Assembly: GCA_029379385.1 (NCBI GenBank)
Contig: CM055613.1
Span: forward strand, 23,409,652-23,473,651
Direction: 5' to 3'
Origin: Quillaja saponaria
Lineage: Eukaryota; Streptophyta; Magnoliopsida; Fabales; Quillajaceae
Length of the DNA: 64,000 nucleotides
Below the pieces are notes generated by a model. The model worked only from the letters and a program-made list of their open reading frames with translations, did not search any database and had not been told where the DNA came from. The translations under genes and the position numbers were made by a program. Shown here one piece after another: positions 60,209 through 64,000 of this stretch (position 1 is the stretch's first letter; the number at the start of each line of letters is the position of its first letter).

Positions 60209-63200
60209 AATATTTCTCTCACACATCGCAAGCTATATACAGTTTGGGGTCAAATCATCAAGTTAACCAATCCATACACCACAAACAGTACACGCAAATC
60301 AAAGTAATAGAGCTTATATAAGTTATACTAATTATATTATTGAATATTTCTTTCAGGAAGATTACATTACATATTTTTACATATGCGGATCTAATGAATC
60401 TTCTTTTAAAATTGGTTATTCAGTCACAAATAATAAAAAATGTTGCTGGATAATCTTCGTGCATGAAATCGGCAAATCTCATGAGCTCAATATTGTCTTT
60501 CAACATGAAAAAAATTATCACCCACCGTTGTTACACCTTCACGAGCTAATATACAACTTTTCAGCTAACAGTTCTTAGGAAGAATATCATCTCCCCTTGC
60601 GACTATAAAGGTTCAAATAAAATAATCCGACCACAAAGATAGGCAAAACTAGCTTTTAGTGAGGCCCCCTCAGATACTAAATCGCCACAAGTCCCAAGTT
60701 TTCATCCGACATGGAGAGAGAGCCCGAGGAGATGACAACTGAGTTTTCAGTAAAAAGTCACACTCGAGAAAGGATGATGCATCAACAAATTCAAGGTTTC
60801 ACCCATAATACTCTAAAGCAGGTCATCAACGATCTCCAGTTTTCGCCAAACGTTCTCTAACGATCACATAATCAATCTCAAATTTTCATCCACAATGTTC
60901 AACCTCCAAGCCAAGTAGCAATTTACTTATAGTACAAATATCAATAATTTAATACAATTACTTGTTAGTACCTTGTCACAAGGAAAAGCATAATTCGATA
61001 TAACTTTGATCGTAACAAGCTTGAACTTGCCAGTTCATACTCAGAAAGGTGGGAGTAGAGTAGTTCTAAGGTGTGCATATTTTGCTTAAATATGGGAGTA
61101 AAGCGTGTACACAAATTTTCAAGAGCATCATGTGATAAGCTACCATATCATTACAAAAATGAAAACATCACAACATTGATAATGCTATCCAAGGAAAATA
61201 TCACAACATTAATAAGTTTCATAATTACATCATTGTGGTAAATTCAATAATTGCACCCCATAAAGAAGAAACACAGCCTAGGTAAATGATCCATTTATTT
61301 AATTACCCATTCTGATTGGGATCAATTTGACATCTAAAGTTTTATATTTCGTGAACTTCTTGTTAGGAACTAGTGATAATATCAGATTGTGTTATATCCA
61401 ATCATAATATGACATGTGACTAAGTTAAAATATAATAAGTTCAATAATTTATATAACTAACGTCATCAATATCACTTAACGCAAATGACATCTCAGCTCG
61501 ATTAAATCTAGATTTAATAATCACTAATATGGTGTATAAGGGATTGAAACAAATTTCCCTTACAATATACAGCAGTTTCTCTGAATTTGTATTGGAAGTA
61601 AAAACAATTATACACAACTACACATGCAACAAATGCGATAGTCATATTGAAAGAGACAAGATGTCCGTACCCGTGCTGAAGATTTTTTTGGCACCTGCCA
61701 TTGCCTTCATGTGATTGGTTTAATGGTTTGCACTACAGAGAGCACGAGTATGACTTTTTGAGCAATTTATTTTCAAAGTAACAATAGAGTTGGCATAGTT
61801 GTACCCTGTGCATTATTCCATCTACAGGCTACAACCGTTCAGATTTCAGTGGCTTCATGATTTCAAACCCCCCTCCTACTACTCCTACAGTCCTACTAAT
61901 TAAGAAGGCAATCGATCTATAGGAATATTATTACTCTCTTTTGTAGTTCTATTTGTACTATCATAACCTGCATACCAACAATGGCAAATGGTGTAATCAA
62001 AGCAGCAGTAATGCAACCGATTTCATACAAACTAGTACTGCAATTAAGCATGCATGGTGTATATATATACGTAGTAGTAGTATTATAGTATGTATATATC
62101 GTCAATAATTTAACGGTTTCCTTCAATTAATTTAAAGACAACATCATTAATTCAGCTTTTAAAGAATAAGATAAGAAGGGTCTGTTTGATTTCCCTGATC
62201 AATTGTTCAAGCACTACAACCTAGCTACTCAGGAAAAGCAGGGAAAAAGAAAAAGAGAAATTAAACAAGCAGTTAATTTGAATGGTCATGAGCTAATCAT
62301 CGTCCTGTAGATCATCCCTCCAATTAAGTCCAATCAGCTTTACATATTTGGCTGGAATCCTATTATCCTATAGGGTATTTAGGTTAGCACTCAAATTTCT
62401 AAAAGGATAATTTGATCTAATATCTGATTGGGTGGTCCAACAACACAAGGGACTTAGCAAATTGGACCACAAGCACACTACTGCTTCTGAATGTCAATTC
62501 ATTAGTTGCTTCTGTACTTGGATTAGATTAGCAAACTAGCAAAGGCCTCTTCCACCGATCAATTTTGATCAGTATCGTCTGGCACTCAATACTTCACAAC
62601 TTCCTTGGATGCTCATGTCCACTGAAACCAGCAAATTGATTATCCATGCATTTACAGGCATATTTTTTGTTCTTTTTTTTTTGGCATACAAAAATTAAAA
62701 TGTGTTAGTTGCCTTTCTGTAAAATTTGAATATTTGAATCTTTTTTCAGTTTGGTTGAATACTTGAATCTTTAACCTCAACTGCGGCATGCTGCAGCATG
62801 CTGTCCATGAAAGCATTTAGTTCTTGAATTACCAGTATCTTCAATTGGCTTATTACAGATGTTACCGCTAGCTGCCACGTAATATTGTGTGGTTCTGGCA
62901 CGATTTATATGTTATTATAACTGATAACTTAAGTGAATGCTGTTAAAGTATGTGTTATTTCTAACAAATTCAATGCCTTATGTTAGGAAATGCATATTGT
63001 ACCCCAAAATGGCCAAAGATTGATATGGCCTTCTAAGGTTTTCTCTCATTAGTTTGAGAATCAGAAGTGTTGGTTTCTTGCAGATTCTGATAAAAAGTCT
63101 TGCTCTAATTACTCTAGCTAGTAGGTTTGGTATATTTTGGTAACAACAAGCATTAGGGTATGCAACAGAATTCAATATTATCCTTAAGAGGTTTACTAGC

Positions 63201-63642
63201 AATCTTTCAAAGGTATGGACTTTAAGCAGAATTCATAGACAGCAAAAAATGGGATATGCAACAGAATAAGCTACAGAAGTGAAACAAATTTAATTGAATA
63301 AGCTGCAACAAATGGGATGTGCAGATTGCATCACCTGCACAAAACTATTGACTTGAAATCAGGAAATGAGAAGGCACTGCTGCAATGTTCAGGTAGGAGC
63401 ATTACATATATATTTTCAGGTTTTCCACGCTTACTTTCAGAAAAACCCGAAACCAAACCACTAGGGTATGTAGGAAATAAGAGAATTTCCTATAAGAGAA
63501 ATCTTTAACAATAATTAACACACCTCAAAATTCAGTAAGACAAACAAATTCACTCTTCCTGCAAGCTATTTTTCTCTTCATATGCCTCACCCTGCATATG
63601 CCATATTAACAGAGAGTCAGAACTCCTACAAGGAACACACAG

Positions 63643-63674
<32 letters not shown>

Positions 63675-63812
63675 TGTGTGTGAAATAACCTGATTCTGCA
63701 GACTAGGATGAGACTTATATTGAAAGGAAGAAGAGCAACCCGGCAAGTCAAATGCGGTAGTACTCAACTTTTTCATGCTACTTGTCCAGATAAAAGTCCT
63801 TGATTAAGCTTT
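60209..63812. other. intergenic DNA upstream of the window-edge gene's 3' end
   Basis: No supportable gene. Open stretches such as 61529-61714 and 62978-63202 show no family motif and no codon-like pattern. The last ~280 bp (63530-63812) probably includes the 3' untranslated region of the minus-strand gene at the window edge. Confidence 0.45.
63643..63681. repeat. compound microsatellite (AT)n(AG)n(TG)n
   Basis: ATATATATATATAG then AGAGAGAGAGAGAGAG then TGTGTGTG in one run, probably in the 3' flank or untranslated region of the minus-strand gene. Confidence 0.85.
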
Positions 63813-64000
63813 CTACTGTTTTGACCCTTGAGAATCATTCTTTTCAGTGGGTTGAGGAGGCTGATCATTCAAGGAACCAGGACCACCCCGGGTCTGCTCC
63901 ATTTGCTGGTAAAATTGCGTCATGGCTTCCGAATTCAGCAGCCTAATATGACCATCCTGTGACAAACCAAGTTCTAAACCTGGAACTTGTAGGTCATTTC
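63813..64000 (-). CDS. C-terminal part of a probable class I TCP transcription factor (partial)
   Basis: The minus strand is open from the window edge to TAG at 63815-63813, coding for 62 residues: VPGLELGLSQDGHIRLLNSE, then AMTQFYQQMEQTRGGPG, then NDQPPQPTEKNDSQGSKQ. The Gln-rich 'ELGLSQDGHI..LN..A...FYQQM' pattern and a DSQGS tail resemble the C-terminus of class I TCP proteins, plant DNA-binding regulators of growth. The bHLH-like TCP domain itself would lie beyond 64000, so the assignment is from the tail only. No splice site is needed within the segment, in keeping with mostly single-exon TCP genes. That it is a real exon is fairly sure. The family is moderately sure. Confidence 0.5.
   Translation of the reverse strand, partial: NDLQVPGLELGLSQDGHIRLLNSEAMTQFYQQMEQTRGGPGSLNDQPPQPTEKNDSQGSKQ

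Noticed and set aside
1..64000. CRISPR arrays, bacterial operons, rRNA or tRNA genes
   Set aside because: No spaced identical repeats of CRISPR type, and no rRNA or tRNA gene was recognised by eye. The only tRNA-like match is the retrotransposon primer-binding site at 37305-37322.

Overview
This window is nuclear DNA of a flowering plant, most likely a eudicot. The evidence is AT-rich intergenic DNA, GT-AG introns in plant-type genes, degenerate Athila-type Ty3/gypsy retrotransposons, a CACTA (En/Spm) transposon, and plant-specific families (SAUR, EXA1-like GYF protein, class I TCP-like, WVD2-like). I cannot name the species from sequence alone.

Layout. (1) 1-9.5 kb is AT-rich and gene-poor. 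It holds a broken SAUR gene (2322-2839), a possible relic of a CACTA-type element near 5.4-5.6 kb, and a degenerate ~58-bp minisatellite (8305-9115). (2) 9.6-18.8 kb (+) is an eleven-exon gene for a GYF-domain protein of the EXA1/GIGYF type. Its exon phases still fit end to end, but the frame is broken by four frameshifts and three nonsense codons, so it is a decayed unprocessed copy. A 5'-truncated LINE tail carrying an RNase H domain sits in its last intron with an 11-bp target duplication. (3) 20.0-23.3 kb (-) is an intact ten-exon amidohydrolase gene, 341 residues, convergent with the GYF gene. It is the only complete, apparently functional gene here. (4) 23.3-26.6 kb is AT-rich with no gene. 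(5) 26.6-44.9 kb holds Athila-lineage retrotransposons in minus orientation. A full-length dead copy (26604-42796) has its 5' LTR split by a ~3.9 kb rearranged Athila-derived segment, and a second copy (LTR 42839-44352) is cut off by a CACTA element. (6) 44886-51930 is that CACTA element, with TNP2-like and TNPA-like pseudogenes on the minus strand. (7) 52-55 kb is intergenic and holds a fragment resembling the start of a WVD2-like/TPX2-family gene. (8) 55.3-60.2 kb is a ~4.9 kb structure bounded by ~0.77 kb degenerate inverted repeats. (9) 60.2-63.8 kb is intergenic. The window ends inside the 3' end of a minus-strand gene resembling a class I TCP transcription factor.

There is no cooperating gene set or operon-like system. 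The main story is gene decay and transposon nesting beside one healthy gene. The most unusual items are the dead EXA1-like locus next to an intact neighbour, a near-perfect 51-bp hairpin inside old retroelement DNA, an RNase H-Gag chimeric reading frame with an internal duplication, and the 4.9 kb inverted-repeat structure.
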